Source of the DNA: Malus domestica
Taxonomy: Eukaryota > Streptophyta > Magnoliopsida > Rosales > Rosaceae
Direction: 5' to 3'
Length of the DNA stretch: 64,000 nt
Assembly (NCBI RefSeq): GCF_042453785.1
Contig: NC_091671.1
Coordinates: 12,532,001 to 12,596,000 of the forward strand
Positions within the stretch are counted from its first letter, which is position 1; each line of letters opens with the position of its first letter. The notes under the pieces are model-generated. The model did no database searches and was not told the origin of the DNA. It saw only the letters and a list, made by a program, of their open reading frames with translations. Of the stretch, positions 23,110 to 35,438 are shown one piece after another. Made by a program: the position numbers and the translations under genes.

Positions 23110-26100
23110 TCATTCCTCCTCAACTGAAAAATCAGGCTCCGCTGGCTTCTGCAATGAGCCAACGACCCCAGAATGCTTATTGGCACCACGTCTGGTGCTT
23201 GCAGCGAGCCTTGCAGCATAGGTAACCAAGTCCGACACAGGTGGAAGTTTTGCAGGCTCATTTTCTGTGTGGTTTTCTTTAGCCTTGAGTTCGGCTGCTT
23301 CCCTTCTTTTCTTACATCGACGCCATGCTGCCTGTATGAAACATGCAGACCATAATCTCCATTGATGTGAATAGAACCGGAACTTGTGTCTAAGTTGCTT
23401 GCTGTGAAGTCTTCTGAACTGGGATGCTACGAATTTCAAGTCCTCTGCTACTAGAGCAAATGCTTCTACTTCAGAGATGGATTTGACTGTGCGCGTTGAA
23501 GATGGCAGGATGACACTTGGACGAGGGTCCAAAGCCCATGTCAGCAGTTCCTCACCACAGAAGTCACCCGGACCAATACCGCATGAGTTGAAAAATCCGG
23601 TTCGACCACCATTTGTGGTGTAAGAATCAAGGTGGCCTCGAATTATGAAGAGCATTTCATTGACAGGGTCTCCTTCGCGGACTAGAAATGTGCCTTCGGT
23701 GCACAAGGCAGGTTTAAGCCTCTCACATATTGCATCCAGCATCCTTTCATCCATTTGATCGAACAAAGGAACCTGTTCACCAAATGAAAAAAGAAGACAC
23801 AAAAATTCGTAATGGTTACAATTACGATTATGCAGTAGTATAAAAAAAAATTATTTGTAGTTACAGGTTATCACTTACTCGTCGAACAAGGTCAAGGCAA
23901 AGGTGCCGCTTGATGTCCCTTCGAAGATCCATAGGTAGGCCATTGAGAAGAGCTTCCTCATCAACTCCTCGAGTAGCCAACCACTTGTATTGATCATACT
24001 TCCGTACAGACTGTCTTAGCTCCGGAGGCAGTTGCCTATGACGCATCCATTGTTCTGTGTCAGTTCTCTTTATCCTCCACTCTTCTAGTCTCACAGTTGT
24101 GGATTGGAGGTATGTCTGCAATTATAAAGGGTGATCGAAACTTAGAAATATGAACTTCGAAAAATATATGAGTTGTTTAGTAAAAGCCAAGTATTGAGAA
24201 GTCACTGATCAACGACTTACTTGCATATTACCAATCAGCAATGCAAAGAGAACCAGACCAAGAGTAGCGATGATTATAGCAAACATTATCTCTCCAACAT
24301 AAGTACTTGTTGAAAGATTTTGTCCCAAAGAACTGCACAAATTTCAACTAAAATTACTTAAAATTGTTTAAATCCAGAAAGCCAAAGCTTTTCATGCACT
24401 AAGCATTGTTAATCCCTTCGCAAACACATCTGGTGAAGAAGATTTGAAAAAAGGGTCGCTCAAAATTCTACAAAGAACATAAGTTGGTAATCTACTAATC
24501 TTAAATTATCAATCAGAAATGAGTGAACGCACATCATAAACAGATATTTGTAGAAACAACAGCTTACCTGAGGTTTCTTAGACCCCACCAGAGACAGTAA
24601 AAGTATTTGTTGAAGAACGACGAGGTTGTAACATCATATGTCACCGCGTCACCATAAATACCGAACTGATAATTATCTGGAATACAGAGATTTGTGACAT
24701 TACTCGACTGGTACCAGGACTTCCTGTTAGGGTCTTGAGCCCAACGACAGTCAAAGTAATCATATCTGCAAGACGTATTCGCAAGACCACAAACACTTCT
24801 CCAACAAGATTCTTGCCGCTCAATTGAAAGAAGGTACCAACAAGCTCCTAAAACCTTTTCACAGAGAAAAATAAAAAATCAGCAAGGCATATCAGTTTTA
24901 CATTTTGCTTACATATTTAATTGTTCAATGTATAAGAAAGGTGAGAAACCATCAAATGTCTGTTAGACAGTCAGGAAGATGAGCATGGCAGTTTAATTCA
25001 ATACAAGAATAGGAATTGAGGAATTTTGATTTTGGTCGTTATATGTAGAGTAATGACAGATGATCGTTTCAGGTTTCGACAAATCAATTAAGTCTTAAGA
25101 CCAAACAATCTGTTTCTGAAATACTTTTAACTGCAACACATTTTGCAAAAACCATGTAGGTTTGTAATTATTCCTTCTTTTGTGTTTCTATATGCTGGAG
25201 AAAGATAAGGTTCAGTGAAAATCCTTAGGCTTAGCCACTCGGTCTACCCATTCACTATATGCCATAAAGTGTTACTTGTGATCAAGCTGTAGATGCACAA
25301 CTATCTATCTTTTTCAAAGTTTCGAAAAGAGAAGCAACAAGCTTTTTTATACTTACATGACTTGCCAACATGTATAGCATCAGATTATATGCAGCCCCTG
25401 CCCAAGCTGTCTCTGTCACAACACCAGTGGCCTTAACTATTTGTGATGAGAGCGGATATATAAGAAAGAGCCTTGGTATGTATTGAAAGATTATGATGAA
25501 TCGAAGGACGTTTTTTGTGTTTGTCACTGTCGAACCGCTAAGGGTTGGGATTACAATCCAAATCAGGACCTAAAACAACGAAAATTTAGGACTAAATTTA
25601 GTGCATATTAGATTTGTCTCAATAGGGCTAGTACACGAAGTGTTCAAGTAACATACCTGAGGAAGGGGCAGCGCAGCAATGAGGTCTATCCAGAAATCCA
25701 GGCGTAGGTATCTCAATGCGATCTTTGAAGATTCTATTACAAGCTCTCCTCTCCCAAATACACGAGAGGAAGGTGCAATATAAGCTTTGCGAAAGTTAAT
25801 AAAAATTTGGATTATGTAAAAAACATCAGCCACTGATCGAACAAATGTTAGAACAACTTCAAGTGGTTCTCCAATACTAATGCAGAATTCATCTCTCGCC
25901 GATGGCAAGTAAAAGAATAGAGGGTCCACGAACAAAGAAACTAAACAAGTTACTAAGAAAATCTTGTTCCAACGGCGAACAGTCTGTCCTCGAGGATCTA
26001 ATATTTTCTTCTGCACTCTCTCATAGTCCTCGGAAAAGACTCTGGACAGAACTTTAGCCTTTAACGATTTTCCAGTATTCCGGGACACCTCCTTTTCGAA

Positions 26101-26443
26101 GGGCTCTGCTACTTCTCCCCCATCAATCTTATACTTAAGCTTGACCACACCAACCTCATTGACTGAAGGTAGCTTTGCTAGTTCAACATCATCTTGAAAT
26201 CTGAAAATTTCAAAATTCATATGTGAATGAAAAAAATTAAAAAAAAAAAATTAGAAGCCAGCTTATCATGCTAAGATCTATGATTAGACTACAAAACTCA
26301 TAACAAAAACAGAAATCCAATTGCAAAATATCGTTTAGAACACGATAACGTAAACTAAGATTACCTAAATTATATTTGCTTGAAACCGAAACAGAATTCA
26401 GAAAAAAGATGTACCTTATAGATTTTGAATTACCATAACCCAT
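23110..26443 (-). CDS. CNGC15: Cyclic nucleotide-gated ion channel, CNGC15-type
   Basis: A plant cation channel subunit with six membrane spans, a pore and a cytosolic cyclic-nucleotide/calmodulin module; CNGC15 is known for nuclear-envelope calcium release. Seven exons: 26415-26443, 25657-26200, 25357-25569, 24568-24854, 24221-24332, 23879-24115, 23110-23772. All introns are GT-AG, and the join gives 2085 nt, 694 aa plus stop, without frame breaks. The start MGYGNSKSIR lies in a 29-nt first exon. S1 is at about residues 88-108. The pore exon border carries SSLGQNLSTST with the GQN filter at about 361-363. The cyclic-nucleotide pocket PGDFCGEELLTWAL is near 543-555, and an IQ-type calmodulin site (FIQAAWRRCKKRR) near 619-631. 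It looks intact. The CNGC15 assignment rests on remembered group III sequence and on having NCRK nearby; a close paralogue is possible. Confidence 0.88.
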
Positions 26444-27085
26444 GATAATCTTCTAAGAATACCACTTTGTCTTCAGTTAACAGAATTGATCTGTAGTAAA
26501 ACACACTGGATAATCGAACATATATTAGGCCATGAATCAACTGTATCCAAATATCAAGGCTCTTCGAAATAAAAACCGAAAATGACACGGCATGAGCTCA
26601 AAGCCACAAGAACAGGGAAGATGTTGCAGCCATGGATACTCATTCACCGGGAATCATGTGAAACATGTGAAATAAAGATGTCAACTTGGAGATGAAGCTG
26701 TAAAGACTCTAACCCCCAAAGTGCAAATCAAACATGTGACTTGTACTGCATTCAGATTTTTGTGCATACACATTGAGGAGGGGAAAAAAAAGATTATTCT
26801 ATGATTAATAAAAATAAAAATAATTAGGCCTCCTAAAATTCCTTTATAAATATATTGTGTTGAAGCAATTGAATGTGTCAGAATTGTAGAGCAACCTGAA
26901 CTTGCAAAAACTAAATAGAAATATTAAACCAAAATAAATTAAAACAAGTAAATACAGTTGAAAACTCAACACTCTATCAATATTCAAATCAAGATTAAAT
27001 AAATAAATGCAACAGGTTCAGCATTCTGGGAATCTGGCAAATGGGTTTTACTAAAATATTATGCAAAACTAAAACTCACAAGAAT

Positions 27086-27088
<3 letters not shown>

Positions 27089-27142
<54 letters not shown>
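27089..27142. repeat. (GA)n tract in the CNGC15 leader or promoter
   Basis: About 54 bp of GA dinucleotides with one interruption lies about 650 bp upstream of the CNGC15 ATG. GA/CT tracts are common in plant 5' leaders and promoters. An intron in the 5' UTR is likely but not proven. Nothing else is recognised in 26444-27849. Confidence 0.85.
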
Positions 27143-27849
27143 AACTTACAAGTTTTTCTGTCTTCCATGGCCAAGCTTCAATAAACTATGAAATCACTCT
27201 TTCAGGCTTCTTACCGATTTCAGCTCAAAACCCAATTGGTATTACTCCAAAAAAAATTTTGGGCAAAGAAAATAATAAGAAATTAGCTCAAAAATGGAAA
27301 ATCTAAAATATAGGTGCTGAGTTTTTAGACTTGAAGAGCCCCATCGTTGTTCTTCCCGTCCAGAATACCTTTGGAATTTTGAGAAAATGACTGAAGTATT
27401 AAACTACTTAAGCAAAGAAATAATTATTTTAATTTTCATTAGCGTATTGGATTCCAAAATATAAAAATAGGGTTAGTAGTTATATATCTTTTCCATTGCC
27501 AATGGATACAAGACAGCCAGAGATCAAGAGAAGGTTGAGAAAAGACAGGAAGATGCTTCCGTTGCCTTGTTTATGCAATTTTGTTTTTAATCTAATGGTC
27601 AGAGTTGCTGTATTTTTACTATATTATTACTCGTTTCTTTGTAAAGATCCCGGGAGGGGTTGACTACGCTAGATATGCATGCTTTTGGAATCTTGACACG
27701 TGTTCTATCTGTGTCCTGTAGCGTGGTTTTTAAGTTGGGATTGAGGGGAGTATTTACTCTTAGACCGTTGAATACGTTATTAAAAACTCTTAATCTGAAT
27801 TATTTATATGAGATTGTAAATATACAATTGCATGATCCAAATTAATATA

Positions 27850-30061
27850 GGGAAATACTTTAAAAAGATAATTTCTTAATCTTGTGATAGAAATAGGACA
27901 AATCGGCCATGCACAAGTCATGCACACTATGCACAAAACTGAAATTAGTAGAATACCCACATATAAATACTACAAATCATCAGCCCATTGCATCATTGTT
28001 CTCATTTGGAAGAGAGGATGTCGAAGAGCTCTGTGAGTTATGAGTTTCTAAGTTGAGCTCAGATTTTTGAGCTTCGATTTCGAAGAGAGGGAAGTCCAAA
28101 GAGAAGCGAGGAGAGAGTTGGGTTTTAGGTTGACCTCATACCTCTGATTTCGAGCAAATGGATGCGAAAGAAAGGTGAGAAGAGTGAGCTGAGTTTTGCA
28201 CCATATTTTCTATTTTGGCCGGAAAGATCCTTTTTTTTCCGGTGACTAAAGCTTTGGCAGACATAGCAAAGTAGGGTGTTTAGTTCCAAGTTCCTTCATC
28301 AATGATTTATGGAATAAATGAGTTGTTTGTAAGATGAATTAATACTTAGAAGTTAAACTAGGGTTTGTATTTCATGTTAGGGCGTATGGGTTGTGGAATA
28401 AATTTCAAGTTTTGACGTGCTACAAAACTGAGATGGAACGATTTCTGGTTCAAGTGTTCAATTACAGAACTTTGTGAAATTTTTTTTGTAATGTGCATGT
28501 GTTGTGCATGGCTACATCTTAATATGAGAAGCGGGAATGTTCACTAGTTATGATGCACATATGTTGTACCCTGAAATTTAGCAAGTATGACCACAACCTA
28601 GTTGGCCTTGGTGAACAACAAAATTAAGAAAACATTTAGAGGACGTTATGGGTCATGCGTGTCCATGAAATAACGACAATGAGCATCATGGTTTCCACGT
28701 GCACGGTTAAGCGGTGGTTGATATATGTAACAAGACTTTTCAAATTGTCAATGTAACCTTATATACGTAACAATTATGTTTTACTTGTATCCACTACACC
28801 AATATGTTGCCGTTAAAGTTTCTCCCGTTCTATGCTTATCATGTGGATGCATTGTACATATTATGTGCATGTGGTGTGCATATATTGTATATGGTGCGTA
28901 TTTACATCTTTGATACTCTTCACATTAACATAGTTTACTACTTTTTCCTTTGATTCAAGCGTAGGCCATGCAAATACGAAAAAAACAAACGAGTTCGTGA
29001 AACAATTTCTTTTGATTCAGTTGGGTTCTTTCGTGCCCATGCAAGCTACAATTTTCAAATCATTGAAATATTTGAACCCAATCAAATTTGATACCAAATT
29101 CAAATTAATGAATCTTCGGTTCTTCATATAAAGTTTAGGGTTATTTATCTAATTGCATCATTTTTTTTTCAAAGAGAGAGCTGTGAGCTATGGGTTTTTT
29201 GGTTGAGCTCAGATCTGTGAGCATAACATGTGCATGTCGTGTACATACAGTGTATGAGCGAGCTTAATGCGAAAAGAGCGAACGAGTACATGAAACAATT
29301 TCGTCCATATCCTTCTCTCTTCCTTCTTTCCACTCTGATTTCTCTTTTTTCCCTCAAATTTATTTCTTCTCCAAAAGGCAACTAACCTTTAATACATTTT
29401 TTTTCATTTAATTGCAACAAAAGCCAAAACATATTTTAGTGCTTGTAAATTTGGATCGAGAGAGGGAGCAGAGGGAGGGATAAGACAGAAGAAATGAAAA
29501 CCCACATATAAATCAGAGAAATGATAAAATCAAAAATCAAAATTTAAGGATTTGGGTCTCCTCCAAGAAACACTAAACCAATCACTTCAACTCCAAAAAT
29601 TCATCAATCAAAAAGCAAAATTAAGCAAACCTAATTCACAAAACCTACAAATGAAAAGGTAAAAATTTGAAGAAGATGGATGGGTTAGAGAGAGAGCTCT
29701 TGTGCATATTCAAAATGTAGAGAGAGAGAAAGAAAGAGAGAGAGCTTGGATGAAGAAGATGGGTGGGTTAAAGAGAGAGATCTTGGATGAAAAAGATGGG
29801 TGGGCCGGTTAGGGTTTTTCGAACTGAATTGGGCAAGAGAGATTTTCTCTCTCTCTCTCTCCTCTCTATTTCTCTCTCTACAAAATGAGAAATGAGGCCT
29901 AGAATTTCTGGATAACCCATTTATATGAGAGGACAATTTGGTCTTTTCAAGGTTAGGAAAAATTATATTTCTATCCGATTGTTGTGCATGATGTGTGCAT
30001 ATTCAAAATGTCATATTTCTATCATAAGATTAAGAAATTATTCTATTTCTGGGTATTTCCC
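27850..30061. mobile_element. Non-autonomous MULE, 2.2 kb, with 9-bp TSD
   Basis: Both ends read GGGAAATAC inward, followed by a shared TAATTTCTTAATCTT(G/A)TGATAGAAAT, giving inverted repeats of at least 50 bp. Flanks ATTAATATA (27841-27849) and ATTAATTTA (30062-30070) match at 8 of 9, diagnostic of Mutator-like insertion. The interior has no transposase. It contains two related blocks near 28030-28070 and 29170-29215 (GAGCTCTGTGAGTTATGAG; GAGAGCTGTGAGCTATGGG) and AG-rich tracts at 29690-29880. Host-gene capture is possible but I cannot identify a donor. It lies upstream of CNGC15. Confidence 0.8.
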
Positions 30062-30070
30062 ATTAATTTA

Positions 30071-30833
30071 ACATAACAAGTTGAGCTTTGCACAATAAAA
30101 GGAACAGATTACACTTTGAACTCATGTGGTTCGAGACTAGGAACAATTTGATTCGCATCTTTTAAAGACAAAATTAATAACCCTTAAACGTTATAAGTTG
30201 TTACAACCTTTATTTGTTTGTCTAACTATCAAGTTAAAGGTATTTTTAGAAGTCGTTATGTGAAAATCAACGAGGGTGCTTTTAATGACTTGAGCTCAAG
30301 ATTGGTGAGTCACATGATTCATTTGTGAACAATTTGTACATCTAGGAGGTTAGAGTTTTCTTTGACAAAAAGTTCATATTGTTTGTATTTATGGCATTCG
30401 TGAATCCACATGCCAAAAATTAGCGCCGGTATAAGTAAAAAATAAGTCCAACAAGTGTCACATCATAAAATAGCAGTTAACTTGATAGTTAGCCTAGCAA
30501 AGAGTCCAATAGTCTAATAATTTGTAACTTTAAGAATAGATGTTGCCAATTTCAAAAAGATACAATCAAACTGTTACTGATCATAGATCACATAGATGCA
30601 ACATATGAATGTGGAGAACCTCTAATTCGAAGCAATATCGAGAATTAATCCAAAGCAATCGAGTTAAGAGTATTCATGGAGAAATTTTTTTTTTATCTAA
30701 TTGTTACTGTCATTGTATTTTCTAATTATAGAAAAAGATCTTAAGTTCAATTTTAATGCGCTCTCAACTATGGAAAAAACATGAACTAAAAGTTTCTATA
30801 ACTAAATCAAGTGAGTATTGAAAAACATCATGG
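30071..30833. other. Intergenic, nothing recognised
   Basis: AT-rich sequence between the MULE and the LINE insertion. No gene, RNA or repeat family is identifiable by eye. Confidence 0.5.
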
Positions 30834-30851
30834 ATGTCTCACCATAGTCTA

Positions 30852-31264
30852 CAACAACAACAACAACAAAGCCTTTTCCCACTAAGTGGGGTCGGCTATA
30901 TGAATCCTAGAACGCCATTGCGCTCGGTTTTGTGTCATGTCCTCCGTTAGATCCAAGTACTCTAAGTCTTTTCTTAGACTCTCTTCCAAAGTTGTCCTAG
31001 GTCTTCCTCTACCCCTTCGGCCCTGAACCTCTATCCCGTAGTCACATCTTCGAACCGGAGCGTCAGTCGGCCTTCTTTGCACATGTTTAAAATCACCGGA
31101 GCCGATTTTCTCTCATATTTCCTACAATTTCGGCTACTCCTACTTTACCTCGGATATCCTCATTCCCAATCTTATCCTTTCTCGTGTGCCCACACATCCC
31201 ACGAAGCATCCTCATCTCCGCTACACCCATTTTGTGTACGTGTTGATGCTTCACCACCCAACAT
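30852..31264 (-). mobile_element. 5'-truncated RTE-type LINE with perfect 18-bp TSD
   Basis: The minus strand encodes the C-terminal tail typical of plant RTE reverse transcriptases (QRRPTDAPVRRCDYG; RGRGRPRTTLEESLRKDLEY; DMTQNRAQWRSRIHIADPT), followed by a stop and a short 3' end of TTG repeats (CAACAA on the plus strand at 30852-30868). Both sides carry ATGTCTCACCATAGTCTA (30834-30851 and 31265-31282), a perfect 18-bp target duplication. Only about 413 bp of the element was copied, a classic aborted LINE insertion. Confidence 0.92.
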
Positions 31265-31282
31265 ATGTCTCACCATAGTCTA

Positions 31283-32500
31283 AAAAGAAAAATAGAAATG
31301 CACTTCAAATTTCATTTATGTATGCATTAAAAAAACACAACTTTATCCAAGAGTTGTATTAGTACCAAATGCCAGCTTGTTTGACAATAAAGAGGAAAAC
31401 CCTCCACTTCTTAGTGTTCTATGAATCTGTATTTTCTTGTATGTATTTGTCCCAAGGCCCACGCGGCATTACGTACGGCACCGAAATATTTAAGATTTGA
31501 GGTTGGAATGAGGATTTTCTTTGTATTCTCTTTGTGAGGATTTTGAGAATTTTCTAATCACATCTGTTCATTGTACATCATTCAATCAGTTTTCGTCAAA
31601 TGCTGTTTATATTTCATTTTAAATAAAAAATTTATAATAATTTCTGACCGTAAAATATATAATGAATGAATATACTTGAAGGATCTTCGAAATCTTCGCA
31701 CACAGCTTGAGGTTGATGAATATATGGCCCCCTTGACCCACTTGACGGTGACCCATTTATTGACTTTTTGACTTTCGGCTTTCTAGAGAGAGCTACCTAC
31801 CAAACCTGAAGAACTTGGACTAAATCAATCAAAGAATCCGCCCTTAATTTCCACATTGTGAGGAAAAAAGGTAGAGACTTCAATGGCTTTGTGTGTCCTT
31901 TACGAGAGCAATTTGTATGAGATGCGTACATCGTCAAATTAGCACTTCGTCCGAATCATACAAAGATAACAAACAAAACAAATTGTATTATTTGTACAAA
32001 ATACCACTATAACAGTGTATTTTTATCATATGCAAGTCCTTCTTATCTTTACGTGTCCAACCACCAACCACAATTGACTTTGGCACTTTTGTTAATTTTT
32101 CAGGCTATATTAATCCCATCAATTATATACAGTTAATCAGTATTGCTTTATTTTTATTTTTGTTTTGTTTTATTATTATTTTTGCTTTATTTTTTTTATT
32201 ATTATTATTATTTTTTGTTTTGTTTTAACTAGTTAAGAAAATAAGATTGACTCTAGGGAAAGAGAACTGCATTTGGGTTTGGTTGGTGGCACAAGTACGT
32301 ACGTACCCGACTCGTATCTAAATCCTAAACCCACACTACGTCCATCATCCATTTATAGTATGGAATGAGAGTAACAGACAGTCAGAGGCCGTTGCAGGAC
32401 TACCAATAGTAGTGGTCAGGTTCTATCAATTAAGCCCAAAAATGAAGGGTATGTATTGAGGAAAACCGCCCCTATTACTTACTGAGTGGATAACTAGGGT
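31283..32500. other. Intergenic, nothing recognised
   Basis: AT-rich, with T-rich low-complexity sequence at about 32145-32225. I cannot support a gene here. Confidence 0.5.
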
Positions 32501-32512
32501 TTAAGGCAGACA

Positions 32513-32640
32513 CTGATTTAGGCAAATTGATTTGAGCAATATGCTCCATTCACTTATATCAAGTTCGAATCTCCATTTGCATAATTCATATGAATTTAAT
32601 GTAATTATATTGAGCTATTAACTAATTAAGGGTTTGCATG
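32513..32640 (+). mobile_element. Possible SINE fragment
   Basis: A B-box-like AAGTTCGAATCTCC near 32562-32576 follows an A-box-like region about 35 bases upstream. Tail and target duplication are not visible. Confidence 0.25.
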
Positions 32641-32843
32641 CATGAAGGTTAGGACGTCTAAATTTACAGATCATCACATACTTATTCTTTTATTGTTGGG
32701 ACACTTTTGCGTCGATTTATGTTCAAGTTTCTAACTAAGATTCTAAAATTTCAATTATATAATGACCCAAAAATAAAAACTTCCATAAAAACTTATCCTA
32801 TCCATGAATGCCGGCCATGAAAGTTGATTTGGATTAGAGAACA

Positions 32844-33252
32844 AAGGAAAACTAATAAAAAAAAGGCTTCAAAACTTTGCATTTTAACAAAAAATCACCT
32901 AATAACTTTATTTAATGATAAGGACTAGAAAATTTAAAAAATAAAAATAAATAAAAAAAAGGAAGCATTGGCCCAACGCCTCCCACCTAGTATCGTTAAG
33001 TTTCATAAACAGTGTAATAAGTTTTATAAATAGTGTAGTAAGTTTCATAAACAGTATGTGTGAGGAGGTGCAGGTCCCGCGTGCCAATTTTTTTAAAATT
33101 TTTTTAAATATTAAAATTTAAGTTCTTTTGTCATTTTTATTAAAATTGAAGAGTTTTTCATTAAAATTTAAGTCTTTTTTATTAAATAAAGTTATAACAT
33201 GATTTTTTATTAAAATAAATTTAGTCCAAGCTCTTTTTATAAAAGTTCCCTT
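32844..33252. mobile_element. MITE with about 75-bp inverted arms
   Basis: The left arm, AAAGGAAAACTAATAAAAAA, and the right arm, ending TTTTTATAAAAGTTCCCTT, pair over about 75 bp, including the shared ATAACTTTATTTAAT block. AGAAC flanks both sides (32839-32843 and 33253-33257). The centre has triplicated AAGTTT(C/T)ATAAACAGTGT-like units at 32998-33055. A relative is at 4872-5034. Confidence 0.6.
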
Positions 33253-33365
33253 AGAACAATGCTAAAAATATTTTTAATTTTTTAGTCGTTTTTCAACTTT
33301 TAAATCACCACAACATAACTCGATAATTAAATTTAAAATTAAATATAAATTGGCGGATGTGCTAG

Positions 33366-33944
33366 TAGGGGTGAAATTTTTTGCCAAATGACCGTGCCAA
33401 CCGTACCATACTGATTTTGTGCCAATCGGTAATGGCACGGTCTAAATTTTTTTGGTAGGGTATTGATATTCGATATCATTACCACGGCATTACCATACTA
33501 TACCGAAACATATAAATATATATAATATATAAAAATAATAATGTATTTAATATTTCAATATTAGAAAAAGAAACCATTCAGATGCCTCTCACTCCCACCT
33601 AAATCAACCACTAGCCACATACCAAATCCCCCACAACACCCCAAACCCACCTTCAAAATTCCACCCTTATGAATATAAACTGGGAGAGCAGTACATGAAC
33701 CCAAAAAAGTGAAAAAAAACGAATCGGCCTTGAATTGGGTTGAAGGAAAAAAATCAAATTGTGGTCCAAAAAAGTGGTCTAAAACGAAGTAGTAATTTAT
33801 CATTATCATACCATACAAATCAAATTATTTGGCTTACCGAAAGTTTGGTATAATAATAATAATCAATTTCGTCATACCAAAAGTTTAGTATGGTTATTGG
33901 TACGAGAGTTTTGGTACAGTAACCGTACCCAAACCACCCCGACA
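33366..33944. mobile_element. Possible non-autonomous hAT-like element
   Basis: The left end AGGGGTGAAATTTTTTGCC and right end CCAAACCACCCCG are weakly inverted. Inside both ends are repeated ACCGTACCATAC/GTATGGTT motifs in inverted order. No convincing 8-bp duplication was found, so this is tentative. Confidence 0.35.
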
Positions 33945-34597
33945 CGCAAGACCAGGTTACTATTATTGAACCAATGGTAAGTTTTCGACAAAAAAAAATC
34001 CAATGGTAAGTGGAAAGGCGGTTAGATGATATCAGGAACTTGACAACGTCTTCCTGTCCCTGACTGTATATTATACATTGCCGGTGGGGGTACATTCATA
34101 AATTCAAACAACTCTTTGGGCCAATTTAAAAAGTTGAAAATATTTGTTTAATGATGATGATCAGTTCCTTAATTAAAAAAAATAGATTATCAAGACTAAT
34201 CCGACAAGCCAGCGAGATCTCGACCCCTCCCACATGCTGGCATGTAGTTGAAGGCCACCTTACCACCCAACATTGGAATTAAACATGCTTTTGGTTTTAT
34301 TTTTAATAAATTAAGATGTATTTATTATTTAATTTCATGTGGCCAATCGTGATTTTGGTATTAATCGACAATGATAAATAATAAATATGTCTATGGATCT
34401 TAAGAACATTGAAGGTACAGTAAGTACAAATTTGAAAAAGTATGAGACTACAATAAAGCAAGTTATGTTAATATTTGCTCTTATTTGTTTATTTTCTTTG
34501 GATAGATGATGAGATTAGTTAATCCATCACATTGATGTGTTTAATGCATGGCACTATCAAACTAATTAAGTCACGTTAAGGAATGCGAGGCACTAAT

Positions 34598-34883
34598 TGG
34601 GCCCGGGCTCCCACCACATTCCGGACTCGATTTTACTATAGCACAATATTATCCGTTTTTTTGTCCCGACCACGCCCTCACGGTTTTGTTTATGGGAACT
34701 CACACAAGAACTTCCCAATAAGTCACCCATCATGGGATTGCTCTTGCACGAACTTGCTTAACTTCGGAGTTCCGATGGAACCCGAAGCCAGTGAACTCCC
34801 AAAATGCCTCGTGCTAGGTAAATATGAGAATATACATATAAGGCTTACAGGATCCACTCCCCTGAACGATGTGGGATGTTACA
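34598..34883 (-). mobile_element. Cassandra TRIM solo LTR carrying 5S rRNA-like sequence
   Basis: On the minus strand it begins TGTAACATCCCACATCG and ends CCCGAGCCCGGGCCCA-like (TG...CA). It is 286 bp, bordered by a perfect 5-bp duplication CTAAT at 34593-34597 and 34884-34888. Its middle (about 34693-34816) aligns with plant 5S rRNA: TCGGAACTCCGAAGTTAAGC and GATGGGTGACTTATTGGGAA keep the internal control region. Cassandra is a known terminal-repeat retrotransposon in miniature with a 5S promoter in each LTR. No second LTR lies nearby, so it is a solo LTR left by recombination. The 117-codon plus-strand frame is an artefact. Confidence 0.92.
34693..34816 (-). ncRNA. 5S rRNA-derived domain of Cassandra, not a 5S gene
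   Basis: The 5S similarity spans box A/IE/box C-type regions (GAAGTTAAGCAAGTTCG; GATGGGTGACTTATTGGG) but diverges at the 5' end and is embedded in retroelement sequence. It should not be annotated as a functional 5S rRNA gene. Confidence 0.8.
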
Positions 34884-35237
34884 CTAATAGTTCAAGGGAT
34901 TATGAACACTTATTATTATACCCGATCGCGGTTTAAGTTTTACATCCCCTAATATTGTTTGTATCAAAATAATATTAAAGAAAAAAATCTAGCTTAAAGG
35001 TTTAACTAAAAATCAATGAGGTTTGAGTCAATGAATATTAGTGGCTAAGAACCAAAACCGAATTTCTCAGTTCAAAAACGCGGTTAGGTTCATTTAAAAC
35101 ATCTTTCATATGGATGTGTCAATGATAAAAGTATTAGTGGCTAAGAACCAAAACTGAATTTCTCAGTTCATTTATTTGTTCACTCAAATAAAAATGTACT
35201 TTTTGATTAAGAGGTTTGAATCAAGAGCTACATCCAT

Positions 35238-35424
35238 GTTTTTTTTTTTTTTTTAAACAAACGATATTATCTATACTTAGAGGGTAGGGTGTGGGCTAAG
35301 CTTCATACTAGAGCCTGAGCTAGCCATAATAATATGGTTCAAATTCGTCTTTAGCGAGAATTAAACATAAAGCTTCTCACGTATAAGTGAAGAGAAATAC
35401 TACTAAATCGTAGTACTAAGTGAC
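35238..35424 (-). mobile_element. tRNA-derived SINE with 14-bp TSD
   Basis: On the minus strand it starts at a CACTTAGTACTACGATTTAG A-box region, has B-box-like TGTTTAATTCTCGC, and ends in a poly-A tail (plus-strand T-run at about 35239-35254). AGAGCTACATCCAT is duplicated exactly at 35224-35237 and 35425-35438. Same family as 0.9 and 13.5 kb. Confidence 0.85.
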
Positions 35425-35438
35425 AGAGCTACATCCAT

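Noticed and set aside
33561..34095. Two minus-strand frames of 85 and 91 codons
   Set aside because: They have low-complexity composition, overlap inverted-repeat sequence, and lack any domain or splice support.
34693..34816. A 5S rRNA gene on the minus strand
   Set aside because: The similarity covers only part of 5S, is diverged at the 5' end, and sits inside an LTR with a target duplication.
34583..34936. A 117-codon plus-strand frame
   Set aside because: It runs antisense through the Cassandra LTR and its 5S-like domain; no protein family fits.
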